Of a stretch of DNA of 38,194 nt, positions 30,142-37,749 are shown in pieces. Origin of the DNA: Candidatus Moraniibacteriota bacterium (lineage in GTDB: Bacteria > Patescibacteriota > Minisyncoccia > Moranbacterales > JAPLXC01); the NCBI GenBank assembly GCA_026396275.1, contig JAPLXC010000006.1, positions 1 through 38,194 of the forward strand, read 5' to 3'. The notes beneath the pieces are model-generated. The model saw only the letters and a program-made list of their open reading frames with translations. It did no database searches and was not told the DNA's origin. The stretch's first letter is position 1. The number at the start of each line of letters is the position of its first letter. The position numbers and the translations under genes were made by a program.

Positions 30142-30618
30142 CATTCCAATTGTTACCAACAGCACAATTATCCCTGACACCATCGTACCAAGAAGCAAAA
30201 GTGGCAGGGATTTTTTCAGCGGCACCCCGAACACGAACGCCGCCAGCGCTCCTGTCATTCCCCCAATGAAAGGTACGGGCGTGGCTGCTAAAACGAAAAT
30301 TGCCCACTTGCCATATTGCTCCATTTTTCCGTTTGTTCGCCGCCGGGTGTGCTCAAAAAGCCAATTGAAAAACCTGGAAAATAGGCCGACGTATTTTGAC
30401 AAAAAGCTGGCAATTGGATCAAGGAGCAAAACAATCAAAACCATTGCGAAATATGTTCCGGCTACCGACCAAAGCCAAGCTGAAAGCGCCGAAAGTCCGT
30501 ATAATTTGTAAGCTACTGGAATGGCCGCCCGCAGTTCAGTAACTGGAATGGCGGCAATCAAAAACGTGGAAAGTTCTTTGGGAAAGTGCTGAAATAAGTT
30601 AATTATCCAATCGTGCAT
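30139..30618 (-). CDS. Small multi-drug export-like membrane protein (PF06695 type)
   Basis: 159 aa from ATG 30618 (MHDWIINLFQHF). Marks: FLIAAIPVTELRAAIPVAY, a re-entrant-like repeat, then FVLAATPVPFIGGMTGALAAFVFGVPLKKSL with its Pro/Gly-rich turn, and about four to five membrane segments. The family is named for drug export, but evidence for transport is weak; it belongs to a wide DedA-like group. Its final codons and TAA stop are provided by the terminal repeat of the GxxExxY element, so the native C-terminus may have been replaced. Confidence 0.8.
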   Translation of the reverse strand: MHDWIINLFQHFPKELSTFLIAAIPVTELRAAIPVAYKLYGLSALSAWLWSVAGTYFAMVLIVLLLDPIASFLSKYVGLFSRFFNWLFEHTRRRTNGKMEQYGKWAIFVLAATPVPFIGGMTGALAAFVFGVPLKKSLPLLLLGTMVSGIIVLLVTIGM

Positions 30619-30620
30619 AA

Positions 30621-30720
30621 AATAAAATAAAAATTCAAAGTGCAAAAATCAAAATGACAAATCAAAATTTAAAAAGGATAAAAATCATTTTGCATTTTGA
30701 TATTTGATTTTTAATTTTGC
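30621..30720. repeat. Stuttered palindrome, word ATCAAAAT
   Basis: ATCAAAAT (30648-30655, 30661-30668) and related AATTCAAAG words face ATTTTGCATTTTGAT, ATTTGATTTT and ATTTTGC on the right. It runs from the galT stop (30711-30713) to 3 bp before the membrane protein start. The same A/T words occur inside smc (about 15816-15850). Confidence 0.7.
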
Positions 30721-31739
30721 AACTGTTTACGGAGATACTCCGCTGCTACTTCCGGCTGGATAGTTGAAATTTCAATTCCGGTCTCCAGTTCAAATCCCGC
30801 CCAAGTAGCCGTGTGCGGCAGAATTTCAATGTGCCAATGAAAATGAGGATAGTCCTTTCCGTCACAGGGAGAGGTGTGGATGTAAAAATTGTAAGGAGGA
30901 TCGTTCAAGGCCTTATAAATCGAATTTAGCGCTTTGCCGAAAACCTCCGCCAGCTTAAACTTGCTTTCATCAGCAATCCTTTCAAAATAAGGAGAATGTT
31001 TTTTCGGCATCACCCAGACCTCAAACGCGGCACGGCTGGCAAACGGACAAAAGGCAATAAATTCATCGTTTTCAAAGACAATTCTTTTTTTGCTTTGGGC
31101 TTCGTATTCGGAGATGATGCAATAAGCGCAATGCCGGTTGCTGCGATTATAGAGTTCCGCTCCATCCAGTTCCATCTTTATATATGGAGCGACAACCGGA
31201 ATGGCCATTATCTGGGAATGGGGATGGACCACTGACGCTCCGGCTTCCTTTCCATGATTGTGAAAAACGCTGATGAAATTGACATTTTTTTGACTCATAA
31301 GGAACAGATAGCGCTCCTGATATGCGTCAACGACTTCAGCTACCTCCAGAGCGTCCATTATCGCCATCTGGCGCCAATGGTCGCGAGTCACCACCACTTC
31401 ATGATAGCCGGTGCCTGGCATCGCGAAGTATGGCCCTTCTTCCAGAGAGCAGGGTCCTTTATGTTGAGAAAAAGCCGGATATTTATTGGGAAAGACCCGA
31501 AGCGTCCATTCATTGTCCGACCGCCGGTAAATCAAAACATCCTTTTCCTGAACCGATTTTTCCGGGTCTTCAAAAAGACAGTTTTCAATTCCATTATCAT
31601 CTTTTTGGTGTTCGTTTTTACTAAAGTCCTCTGGGCGCTTAGCTCTCCCGGTGGCGATAACCACCCAGTCGCCAGTGATGATATCTTGGCGAAGTTCCGA
31701 CGTGCCTGCGTCAATTTTTTTGTTAATTTTTGTTTCCAC
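30711..31739 (-). CDS. galT: Galactose-1-phosphate uridylyltransferase-like (HIT superfamily)
   Basis: 342 aa. SELRQDIITGDWVVIATGRAKRP is the typical GalT start; SVFHNHGKEAGASVVHPHSQ contains the HPHxQ catalytic His; HFHWHIEILP is the second HxH set. The family swaps UMP between UDP-glucose and hexose-1-phosphate; some members act on other sugar-1-phosphates, so galactose specificity is assumed. Mannose-1-phosphate made by the GH130 cassette is a conceivable substrate, but that is speculative. It follows the GT2 gene with a word-palindrome between them. Confidence 0.88.
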   Translation of the reverse strand: METKINKKIDAGTSELRQDIITGDWVVIATGRAKRPEDFSKNEHQKDDNGIENCLFEDPEKSVQEKDVLIYRRSDNEWTLRVFPNKYPAFSQHKGPCSLEEGPYFAMPGTGYHEVVVTRDHWRQMAIMDALEVAEVVDAYQERYLFLMSQKNVNFISVFHNHGKEAGASVVHPHSQIMAIPVVAPYIKMELDGAELYNRSNRHCAYCIISEYEAQSKKRIVFENDEFIAFCPFASRAAFEVWVMPKKHSPYFERIADESKFKLAEVFGKALNSIYKALNDPPYNFYIHTSPCDGKDYPHFHWHIEILPHTATWAGFELETGIEISTIQPEVAAEYLRKQLQN

Positions 31740-31747
31740 CTTCTATA

Positions 31748-31836
31748 TTAGTATTTAGTATCATGTATGATGTATTAGGTATTTTTTAAAATACTTCATA
31801 CTTAATATTTGATACTTTATACTTTATACATTATAC
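31748..31836. repeat. Stuttered palindrome, word TTAGTAT/ATACT
   Basis: TTAGTAT at 31748 and 31755, then GTAT words to 31782; inverted ATACTT, ATACTTAATATT and repeated ATACTTT from 31791 to 31836. It reaches from inside the GT2 gene's last codons (stop 31824-31826) to about 9 bp before the galT start. Confidence 0.75.
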
Positions 31837-32582
31837 TTTTTCAAGTTATATTTTCCCGTCACTAGCCGCCACTTTGTTTTAAATAAATCAATGAGTACCT
31901 GGACAAAGCCATTGGGACCAAAAAGAGTTACGGTCGAGTCCTCTTCATTGAGCCATCGCACCGGCATTTGCTTTATTTTGAATCCTAGCTTTTCCGCCAG
32001 AATAATCATTTCAAAATCAAAACCGAAGCGGTCTACTACCATTCGACTGGCCACTTCTTGCGCCGCCCGGTCTGAAAATATCTTAAAACCGCATTGAGTG
32101 TCGGGATATTTCCAGATTCCCAGAACAATGCGAATCAGCCAGTTGCCGGAATTTCCCATGAATTCGCGATACTTCGGCTGATGAACCTGAATAAATGCTC
32201 CTTCGATATCCCGTGATCCAATTACCACATCATAGCCCTTGCCAAATTCTGGCAGAAACTTGTCCAGATGGGTTATTGAAGTCGATCCGTCAGAGTCCAT
32301 AAAAAGCCGGCATTTTCCTTTGGCGGAAAGCAAGCCCTGGCGGACAATATATCCTTTACCGTGATTTTGAGGATTTTCAATGACGCGCAAGTTTTTGACT
32401 TGAGACGTGTAGTTTCTGGCAATTTGGGCGGTATTGTCCGGGGAGCCATCCACAATGACTAAAATCTCATAGTCAAAACCTTTTGGATTAAGGTATTTGT
32501 CTATCTCCAATAAAGTCCTCCCAATTCGTTCCCCTTCTTTATAAGAGGGCATAATTACCGACAGGTATGGTTGTTTTTCCAT
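31824..32582 (-). CDS. Family 2 glycosyltransferase, dolichyl-phosphate-sugar synthase-like
   Basis: 252 aa. YLSVIMPSYKEGERIGRTLLEI and YEILVIVDGSPDNTAQIA bind the nucleotide sugar; RLFMDSDGSTSITHLDKF carries the metal-binding DSDG; VVIGSRDIEGAF and YPDTQCGFKIFSDRAAQEV match Dpm1/Alg5-type enzymes that load glucose or mannose onto polyprenyl phosphate. There is no membrane domain. It could supply lipid-linked sugar to flippases such as the GtrA-like protein. The C-terminus KYNLKKYNV is partly encoded by the repeat words of the following intergenic array. Confidence 0.88.
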   Translation of the reverse strand: MEKQPYLSVIMPSYKEGERIGRTLLEIDKYLNPKGFDYEILVIVDGSPDNTAQIARNYTSQVKNLRVIENPQNHGKGYIVRQGLLSAKGKCRLFMDSDGSTSITHLDKFLPEFGKGYDVVIGSRDIEGAFIQVHQPKYREFMGNSGNWLIRIVLGIWKYPDTQCGFKIFSDRAAQEVASRMVVDRFGFDFEMIILAEKLGFKIKQMPVRWLNEEDSTVTLFGPNGFVQVLIDLFKTKWRLVTGKYNLKKYNV

Positions 32583-32631
32583 TAATTCATTATCTCTTTA
32601 AGTGATTACCTCGCCTTTTATGGCTGTTTTC

Positions 32632-32660
32632 AGTATAACACAAGCTGTTTTTTTTGAAAA
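32632..32660 (-). promoter_or_regulatory. Promoter of the glycolysis/hydrogenase gene chain
   Basis: On the minus strand, TTTTCA (32660-32655), 17-bp spacer and TATACT (32637-32632) with an extended TGT just before it. It is 50 bp ahead of the GT2 gene, the first of the chain ending at gapA. Confidence 0.5.
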
Positions 32661-32681
32661 CAAGTTAGTGTAAATGGTGTT

Positions 32682-33104
32682 CTAATTTTTATCCAGCCAC
32701 TCCTGCAGTATTATCCTCGCCGCTTCCTGGTCATCGAAGCGTTTTATTCCTTTGATATGTTTTTCAATTAGATGATCCTGGGCAATTTTAGTGGTAAACA
32801 TTTCGTTCTGGTATTCAACTTCCACTCCCAGATTTTTTTCCAGAAACCTCCCCAATTTTTCGCCGTCATAATCCACTTCTTGGCGATTTATGTAAGACGG
32901 GATGCCGATAATGACTGTCTTCACATTTTCCTGCTCAATAATTTCAGTGAGGTTTTGCAAGAAATTCTTGTCGTTTTTTATTGTTTTATCCGCGAAAGCA
33001 ATTTTCGTTTCTTCGTCCGCTAGCGCCAAACCGACATCGCTTTTGCCATAATCAATACCCAAATAATGGCTTATTTTGGCTGAATTTTCACTACCTATTG
33101 ACAT
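32682..33104 (-). CDS. ruvX: RuvX/YqgF-type Holliday junction resolvase or rRNA nuclease
   Basis: 140 aa. The RNase H-like fold marks are present: YLGIDYGKSDVGLALAD (first Asp), VKTVIIGIPSYI (the second strand), YQNEMFTTKIAQ (the usual DERxTT appears as NEMFTT) and RFDDQEAARIILQEWL (final Asp). YqgF proteins process pre-16S rRNA and resemble junction resolvases. The replaced DER acid is worth noting; the other acidic residues remain. Its start codon overlaps the -35 box of the divergent promoter at 33098. Confidence 0.88.
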   Translation of the reverse strand: MSIGSENSAKISHYLGIDYGKSDVGLALADEETKIAFADKTIKNDKNFLQNLTEIIEQENVKTVIIGIPSYINRQEVDYDGEKLGRFLEKNLGVEVEYQNEMFTTKIAQDHLIEKHIKGIKRFDDQEAARIILQEWLDKN

Positions 33105-33126
33105 AGTAATTATTTTATGCTAATAT
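33098..33126 (+). promoter_or_regulatory. Strong promoter of the 33192 membrane protein
   Basis: TTGACA (33098-33103), 17 bp, TAATAT (33121-33126) with an extended TGC (33118-33120). The predicted start is near 33133, right at the palindrome at 33136-33148. Confidence 0.75.
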
Positions 33127-33135
33127 AGTATGTTG

Positions 33136-33148
33136 GGCACATCGTGCC
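33136..33148 (+). promoter_or_regulatory. Palindrome at the transcription start (operator or 5' hairpin)
   Basis: GGCAC-atc-GTGCC, perfect 5-bp arms, within the first 20 nt of the predicted transcript. It could be a repressor site or a stabilising 5' hairpin. Confidence 0.45.
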
Positions 33149-33191
33149 AGAAAATAAAAGTTTGTAAATTTAAAATTATAGGAGGCCTAAG

Positions 33192-33443
33192 GTGAAGAAA
33201 AATAGTAGTAACTGGCGCATTGATGTATTATTTTTATTATATTACGGGGCCATTTATCTTCTCAGCATTATTGCTTTTGTAGATATAGCAACCGTAATTG
33301 TTTCTACACTAATAAAAGAATTGCCTTTCTACTGGGTGGCAAAATTCTTCTGGAAAGGAATCATATTGATCATTATCATTATTGTCCTACTTCGGATATT
33401 TAACGCCCCATTCTTCTACTGGAGGAAACTAAAACAAAAATAA
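33192..33443 (+). CDS. Small membrane protein with own promoter and terminator
   Basis: 83 aa from a GTG start with TAGGAGGCC upstream. Two long hydrophobic segments (about 11-38 and 48-66) with basic ends (KKNSSNWR, RKLKQK). No family recognised. It is a single-gene unit, opposite in direction to all its neighbours between 13.4 and 38 kb, with a strong promoter, a good ribosome site and a strong terminator, so it is probably highly expressed. Comparable in style to the 57-aa gene at 26836. Confidence 0.7.
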   Translation: MKKNSSNWRIDVLFLLYYGAIYLLSIIAFVDIATVIVSTLIKELPFYWVAKFFWKGIILIIIIIVLLRIFNAPFFYWRKLKQK

Positions 33444-33460
33444 CAAAGAGATTCATCCGG

Positions 33461-33506
33461 CCCTGGACTCACTTATTATATTCAAACTGTGAGTTCCAGG
33501 GTTTTT
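33461..33506 (+). terminator. Intrinsic terminator after the 33192 gene
   Basis: CCCTGGACTCAC (33461-33472) pairs with GTGAGTTCCAGGG (33489-33501), one bulge, then TTTTT. Confidence 0.85.
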
Positions 33507-33562
33507 AATTTTAGAAAAACTGTACCCATTTTAAACAACTGAATTTTTAAGATCTACAATAA

Positions 33563-34336
33563 CTAAGGGATCGTTAATATCTCAACTCCTTTTTCCGTAA
33601 TGACAACCGTGTTCTCATAATGGGCGCTCAAACTGCCGTCGCGCGTCACAAACACCCAGCCGTCTTTGCCAAGCACTGTTTCAAAACTTCCCGCATTGAC
33701 CATCGGCTCAAGAGCCAAGGTCATGCCGGCGGCCAATTTTACGTCCTGGTATTTTTTATTATAAAAATTGGGAATCTGGGGATCTTCGTGCAGTTCCTGG
33801 CCGATGCCGTGTCCCACTAAATTTCTCACTACCGAAAAACCCCGTCTTTCCACATATTTTTGCACTGCTTTGGAATAATCACTCAAAAATTTTTCCGCTT
33901 TTAAATTTTTTATTCCTTCCCAAAATGATTGTTCAGTTACCGCGATAAGCTTTTGGGCTTTCTCACTGATATCACCTACGGCATACGAGCGGGCCATGTC
34001 AACGTAGAATTCTTTATACTTCATTCCGATGTCAATTTTCAAAATATCCCCATCGTTAATGATCTTGTCTTTACGCGGCGTTCCATGAACTACTTCGTCA
34101 TTAAGGGAAGTGCACAACGTTGTTGGAAAGGGACGACTGAAGCCGGAATTGTAACCTTTAAACGCCGGCTTTCCTCCAATACTAAAAACAAGCTTTTCGG
34201 CAAGCTTGTCTAGATCGAAAGTGCTGGCGCCCGGCTTTAGATTCTTTTCCAGCTTCTCCATAATTTCAGCCAATTTCCCCCCTCCCTCCCGCATAATGGC
34301 TGCTTCCCTATTATTTTTAATAATCACTGTGTGCAT
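33563..34336 (-). CDS. map: Methionine aminopeptidase, type I
   Basis: 257 aa. The five metal ligands are visible: Asp in ILKIDIGMKYKEFYVD, Asp in VDMARSYAVG, His in LVGHGIGQELHEDP, Glu in LALEPMV and Glu in AHYENTVVIT. It removes the initiator Met from nascent proteins. It is the last gene of the secY-adk-map end of the ribosomal block, 11 bp after adk. Confidence 0.96.
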   Translation of the reverse strand: MHTVIIKNNREAAIMREGGGKLAEIMEKLEKNLKPGASTFDLDKLAEKLVFSIGGKPAFKGYNSGFSRPFPTTLCTSLNDEVVHGTPRKDKIINDGDILKIDIGMKYKEFYVDMARSYAVGDISEKAQKLIAVTEQSFWEGIKNLKAEKFLSDYSKAVQKYVERRGFSVVRNLVGHGIGQELHEDPQIPNFYNKKYQDVKLAAGMTLALEPMVNAGSFETVLGKDGWVFVTRDGSLSAHYENTVVITEKGVEILTIP

Positions 34337-34347
34337 TGATTTCCTAT

Positions 34348-35001
34348 TTATTTACCAGAACGCAATTTTTTGGTGATAAATTTAAAAATTTCATCAACGG
34401 CTTTTTCTCCCTTTGCTTCAACTAAAATGCCTTTTCGACGAAAATAGCTGATCACAGGGGATGTTTCCTTGTGAAAGACCGCCAGCCGTTTTCTAATGCC
34501 GCGAGGCGTATCATCAAGACGCCTCTGCACTTCTCCTTGACAAACAGGACAGCCATAGCGGGGATTTTTGATGTCTTTTCCTAAAACAAAACGGGCGAAA
34601 CAGCGGGAGCACTGATAGCGCCGCGAGATTCTTCTTACTGATTCATGAGAAGAAATATTGAGATAAATAACTCTGTCAATCACCCGGTGATAATAATTAA
34701 GCGCTTTTTCCACGTCGTCAATTTGTCCTACTCGGCGCGGGGCGCCGTCAAGAATAATTCCCCTTCGGGAAGGAACTTTCTTTAGTTCTTTCTTTAAAAC
34801 ATGAAATATAATCTCATCCGGAACAAGTTCCTGTTTGGCATTAATTGTCTTGTTGACTCTTTTCCCAAGAACCGTTTTATCTTTCGCTGTTTGACGCAGT
34901 GCCAATCCAATATCAATATGGACTAAATTGAATTTTTTCACCAAAAAGGCAGCTTGGGTTCCTTTGCCGCTTCCGGGAGGACCTAATATAATTAAATTCA
35001 T
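34348..35001 (-). CDS. adk: Adenylate kinase with zinc-binding lid
   Basis: 217 aa. LGPPGSGKGTQAAFLV is the P-loop; GIILDGAPRRVGQID is the AMP-side segment (APR where most have FPR); the lid has CSRC and CPVC, a four-Cys zinc site; DDTPRGIRKRL contains the lid arginines. It balances ATP, ADP and AMP. Its position between secY and map is the standard spc order. Confidence 0.95.
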   Translation of the reverse strand: MNLIILGPPGSGKGTQAAFLVKKFNLVHIDIGLALRQTAKDKTVLGKRVNKTINAKQELVPDEIIFHVLKKELKKVPSRRGIILDGAPRRVGQIDDVEKALNYYHRVIDRVIYLNISSHESVRRISRRYQCSRCFARFVLGKDIKNPRYGCPVCQGEVQRRLDDTPRGIRKRLAVFHKETSPVISYFRRKGILVEAKGEKAVDEIFKFITKKLRSGK

Positions 35002-35003
35002 AA

Positions 35004-35075
35004 ATTTCTAATCGAAAAAAACAAATTTCTAATGTATCATGTATTCGTATATTCGTATGTGATTCGTAATTCGTA
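35004..35075. repeat. Stuttered palindrome, words ATTTCTAAT / ATTCGTAT
   Basis: ATTTCTAAT at 35004 and 35025; ATTCGTAT at 35043 and 35051, ATTCGTA at 35062 and 35069. It fills the gap between the secY stop (35083) and the adk start (35001), ending 2 bp before the adk start. Confidence 0.7.
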
Positions 35076-35082
35076 GAGAGTT

Positions 35083-36354
35083 TCAAAATCCTTCGTAATC
35101 TCTCATTACCAGCTGGCTCTCAATCTGCTTGATGGTTTCAATTACCACCGAAACCACAATTAATATACTAGTTCCGCCGATTGTCAGAGCTCCAATTCCG
35201 GTAGCCCCTTGAATAGCCAGCGGGAGAACAGCAATAGTGCCCAAAAACAGCGAACCAGTAAGGGTGATTCGATTCATTATTCTGTGAAGATACTCGGCTG
35301 TGGTTCTTCCGGGGCGGATACCGGGAACATATCCTCCCTGTTTTTGCAGGTTTTCAGATATCTGATTGGGATCAAAAACCACCGCCGTGTAAAAATAAGT
35401 GAAAAGCACCACTAGTATGAAGTAGGCCGCTCCGTAAAACAGCTGGTTTTGAAAAACCCGGTTGACCAATGTGGCAATGTTTACCACCGTCTCATTGGGA
35501 ACTTGCGTCAAAAAACTGGCAATCATTCCGGGAAAAAGCATTATGGAAACCGCAAAGATGATGGGAATAACTCCGGCTTGATTGACGCGCAGAGGTAAAT
35601 GAGTTGACATCCCGCCGTACATTTTGTTTCCCCGGATGCGCTTGGCATAGGATACCGGGATATTTCTCTGTCCTTCAGACACTATCACTACTCCGGTGAT
35701 GGTAATCAATGCTACTGCGGCAAAAATGAGATAAGTGAAGAGCTTGGTAGGATCGAAAGTAGTGATTAATTGAGAAGCTGCTGAAGGAAGGCTGGCAACA
35801 ATGCCGGCAAAGATAATCAAAGATACACCATTGCCAATTCCTTTTTCGGTAATTAATTCTCCCAACCACATCAGAAATATCGTTCCGGCAGTGGCAATAA
35901 CAATAATTACCGCCATATCAAAGGGAGCCAGTGTCCCCAGCACCTGCTGGGAGCGAAGAATAGTTATCATTCCAAAGGTCTGAAGTGCCGCCAGCGGCAC
36001 TGTCAGCCAGCGGGTCCACATATTGAATTTTTGCCGGCCGGCTTCCCCTTCTTCTTTGTAAAGCTGCTCCAGCCGCGGGACAATCATGGTGAGAAGCTGC
36101 ATAATGATTGAAGCAGTGATGTAGGGACCGACTCCCAGAAGAACAATGGAGATATTGGCCAGCCCGCCTCCGGAAAAAATATTGAGAAGTCCGAGAAGCT
36201 GGTTCCCTTCAAAAAACTCTTTGAGTCTTGTCACGTCGACTCCGGGCAATGGAATATTGGCCGCAATCCGAAAAACAACCAGAAGTGCCAGGATAAAAAG
36301 AATTTTATTGCGCAGTTCTCTAACTTTGAAGATTTGGATGATTTTTTCTAGCAT
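35083..36354 (-). CDS. secY: Protein translocase subunit SecY
   Basis: 423 aa with ten predicted membrane helices. Signatures: RIAANIPLPGVDV after helix 1, plug and helix 2 region LLNIFSGGGLANISIVLLGVGPYITASIIMQ (read in parts), GNGVSLIIFAGI, and GIRPGRTTAEYL in the cytoplasmic loop that contacts the ribosome. SecY is the channel through which proteins cross or enter the membrane. It follows rplO as in most bacteria. Confidence 0.97.
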   Translation of the reverse strand: MLEKIIQIFKVRELRNKILFILALLVVFRIAANIPLPGVDVTRLKEFFEGNQLLGLLNIFSGGGLANISIVLLGVGPYITASIIMQLLTMIVPRLEQLYKEEGEAGRQKFNMWTRWLTVPLAALQTFGMITILRSQQVLGTLAPFDMAVIIVIATAGTIFLMWLGELITEKGIGNGVSLIIFAGIVASLPSAASQLITTFDPTKLFTYLIFAAVALITITGVVIVSEGQRNIPVSYAKRIRGNKMYGGMSTHLPLRVNQAGVIPIIFAVSIMLFPGMIASFLTQVPNETVVNIATLVNRVFQNQLFYGAAYFILVVLFTYFYTAVVFDPNQISENLQKQGGYVPGIRPGRTTAEYLHRIMNRITLTGSLFLGTIAVLPLAIQGATGIGALTIGGTSILIVVSVVIETIKQIESQLVMRDYEGF

Positions 36355-36360
36355 TCCGCC

Positions 36361-36446
36361 AGCTTTATTAGCTTGGTTAGCTTTACTAGCTTAATTAGCT
36401 TCTCAAATTTCTAATGAAGCTAATACAGCTGAAAGCTAAAAGCTAG
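36361..36446. repeat. Stuttered palindrome, word TTAGCTT
   Basis: TTAGCTT at 36368, 36377 and 36395 and TAGCTT at 36387; inverted AAGCTAAT at 36417, AAGCTAA at 36433 and AAGCTAG at 36440. The rplO stop (TAG, 36443-36445) lies inside the outermost word, and the other end is 6 bp before the secY start. Confidence 0.8.
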
Positions 36447-36880
36447 TTTATAATTTTTCCTCCTGCTTTTTCAATCGCTTTTTTCGCCAATTTCGACATT
36501 AAAATTCCCTTATCAATTGAAAGCTTTTTTGTTAACTTCCCATCTCCCAAAATTTTTATTCCATTTCTTGCTATAATTTTACCAACCAAACCGATTTTTA
36601 CCAAATTTTCAATACTTACCGTTTCGCCGTTTTTGAAGTTTCTCTCCAGATCATTAAGATTAATGTTAATTTTCTTTGGGTGCGGCGACTTGAATCCCGG
36701 CATCTTCTTGAGCCGTTCGATAAGCGAAGAACGCCCGCCTTCAAACAGCGGGTTTATTTTAGCCCCTGAGCGCGACTTTTGTCCTTTCATTCCCCGGCCG
36801 GAATATGTGCCCCGCTTTCCGCCCCTGCCTACGCGCTTGCGGGCTTTTCTTTTCCCAATTTTGAGCTGATGAATCTGCAT
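36443..36880 (-). CDS. rplO: Ribosomal protein uL15
   Basis: 145 aa. The N-terminal basic Gly/Arg-rich arm KARKRVGRGGKRGTYSGRG and GGRSSLIERLKKMPGF are typical; the C-terminus folds around KLAKKAIEKAGGKI. It follows rpsE directly, 22 bp, where most bacteria would have rpmD (L30) in between; that gene is missing. The stop codon is provided by a repeat word. Confidence 0.96.
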   Translation of the reverse strand: MQIHQLKIGKRKARKRVGRGGKRGTYSGRGMKGQKSRSGAKINPLFEGGRSSLIERLKKMPGFKSPHPKKININLNDLERNFKNGETVSIENLVKIGLVGKIIARNGIKILGDGKLTKKLSIDKGILMSKLAKKAIEKAGGKIIN

Positions 36881-36902
36881 AATTTATTCGCATTATTTGG
36901 AA

Positions 36903-37376
36903 TTATGATCTAATTTCCCTTAAGCTTTTTAGCGCTTCAATTGTCGCTCGAGCAACGCTTAACTTATTCGACGTGCCCAGTGATTTAGAAACGATGTCTT
37001 TAATTCCCGCCAAATCAACCACGGCTCTCACTGCGCCGCCAGCGATGATGCCCCGCCCTCGGGAAGCAGGCTTGAGAAGAACTTTCGCGCTTCCCAGTTT
37101 TTGGTAAACACTATAAGTAATTGTATTTCTAGCTAAATTTACCTCTATTAAATTCTTCTTGGCGTTGTTATAGGCCTTTTGCATCGCGTCGGAAACATCA
37201 GCTCCTTTGGCTACACCCACTCCTACTTTTCCTTTCCTGTTTCCAATAACCAATGTTGCCCGAAAACGAAAGCGCCGTCCGCCTTTAACTACCCGGGTTA
37301 CCCGGGCCAGATCGAGAAGTTTTTGGTCAAAATCCGGCTTCTCCCTTCTGCCAAATCTTCTATTGTCTCTTGCCAT
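36903..37376 (-). CDS. rpsE: Ribosomal protein uS5
   Basis: 157 aa. VTRVVKGGRRFRFRATLVIGNRKGKVGVG is the S5 double-stranded-RNA-binding start (read in parts), and GRGIIAGGAVRAVVDLAGI with GTSNKLSVARATIEAL forms the C-terminal domain. It acts in decoding fidelity and 30S assembly. It follows rplR by 25 bp. Confidence 0.97.
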   Translation of the reverse strand: MARDNRRFGRREKPDFDQKLLDLARVTRVVKGGRRFRFRATLVIGNRKGKVGVGVAKGADVSDAMQKAYNNAKKNLIEVNLARNTITYSVYQKLGSAKVLLKPASRGRGIIAGGAVRAVVDLAGIKDIVSKSLGTSNKLSVARATIEALKSLREIRS

Positions 37377-37401
37377 TTTTTATATGCCAAAAATTATCTA
37401 T

Positions 37402-37749
37402 TTAAAATTTTAATCCTCCTTCTCTCGCTCCATCAGCCAAACTCTTCACTTTGCCATGGTATTTGTATCCTCCCCGGTCAAAAACAACTTCGCCAATCTT
37501 GGCTTTTTTGCACTTTCCAGCAATGAGTTTGCCCAATTCTTTGGCGCCTTCAATATCATTTTTTGCTTTTTTTATTTCAGCCATCCGAGCTGAAACCAAT
37601 GTTCTTCCTTTTTCATCGTTAATCACTTGAACATATAATCCTTTCAAACTCCGAAAAACGCAAAACCGCGGGCGCTTAGCTGTCCCTGAAATTTTAGATC
37701 TTACTCGACTCCTGCGTCTTAATCTTAGATTTTTTTTAATTACTGTCAT
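37402..37749 (-). CDS. rplR: Ribosomal protein uL18
   Basis: 115 aa. The basic N-terminus LRLRRRSRVRSKISGTAKRPR, RSLKGLYVQVINDEKGRTL, and the C-terminal VVFDRGGYKYHGKVKSLADGAREGGL are typical of L18, which binds 5S rRNA. The 180-bp gap to rplF is unusually long for this operon and contains broken GC and AT repeats (CCTGCCCG near 37770, GGCAGGCGGGC near 37860, three ATTTGT words near 37890), with no gene. Confidence 0.96.
   Translation of the reverse strand: MTVIKKNLRLRRRSRVRSKISGTAKRPRFCVFRSLKGLYVQVINDEKGRTLVSARMAEIKKAKNDIEGAKELGKLIAGKCKKAKIGEVVFDRGGYKYHGKVKSLADGAREGGLKF

Noticed and set aside
31254-31751. Plus-strand frame of 165 codons
   Set aside because: Antisense to galT, without any recognisable domain.
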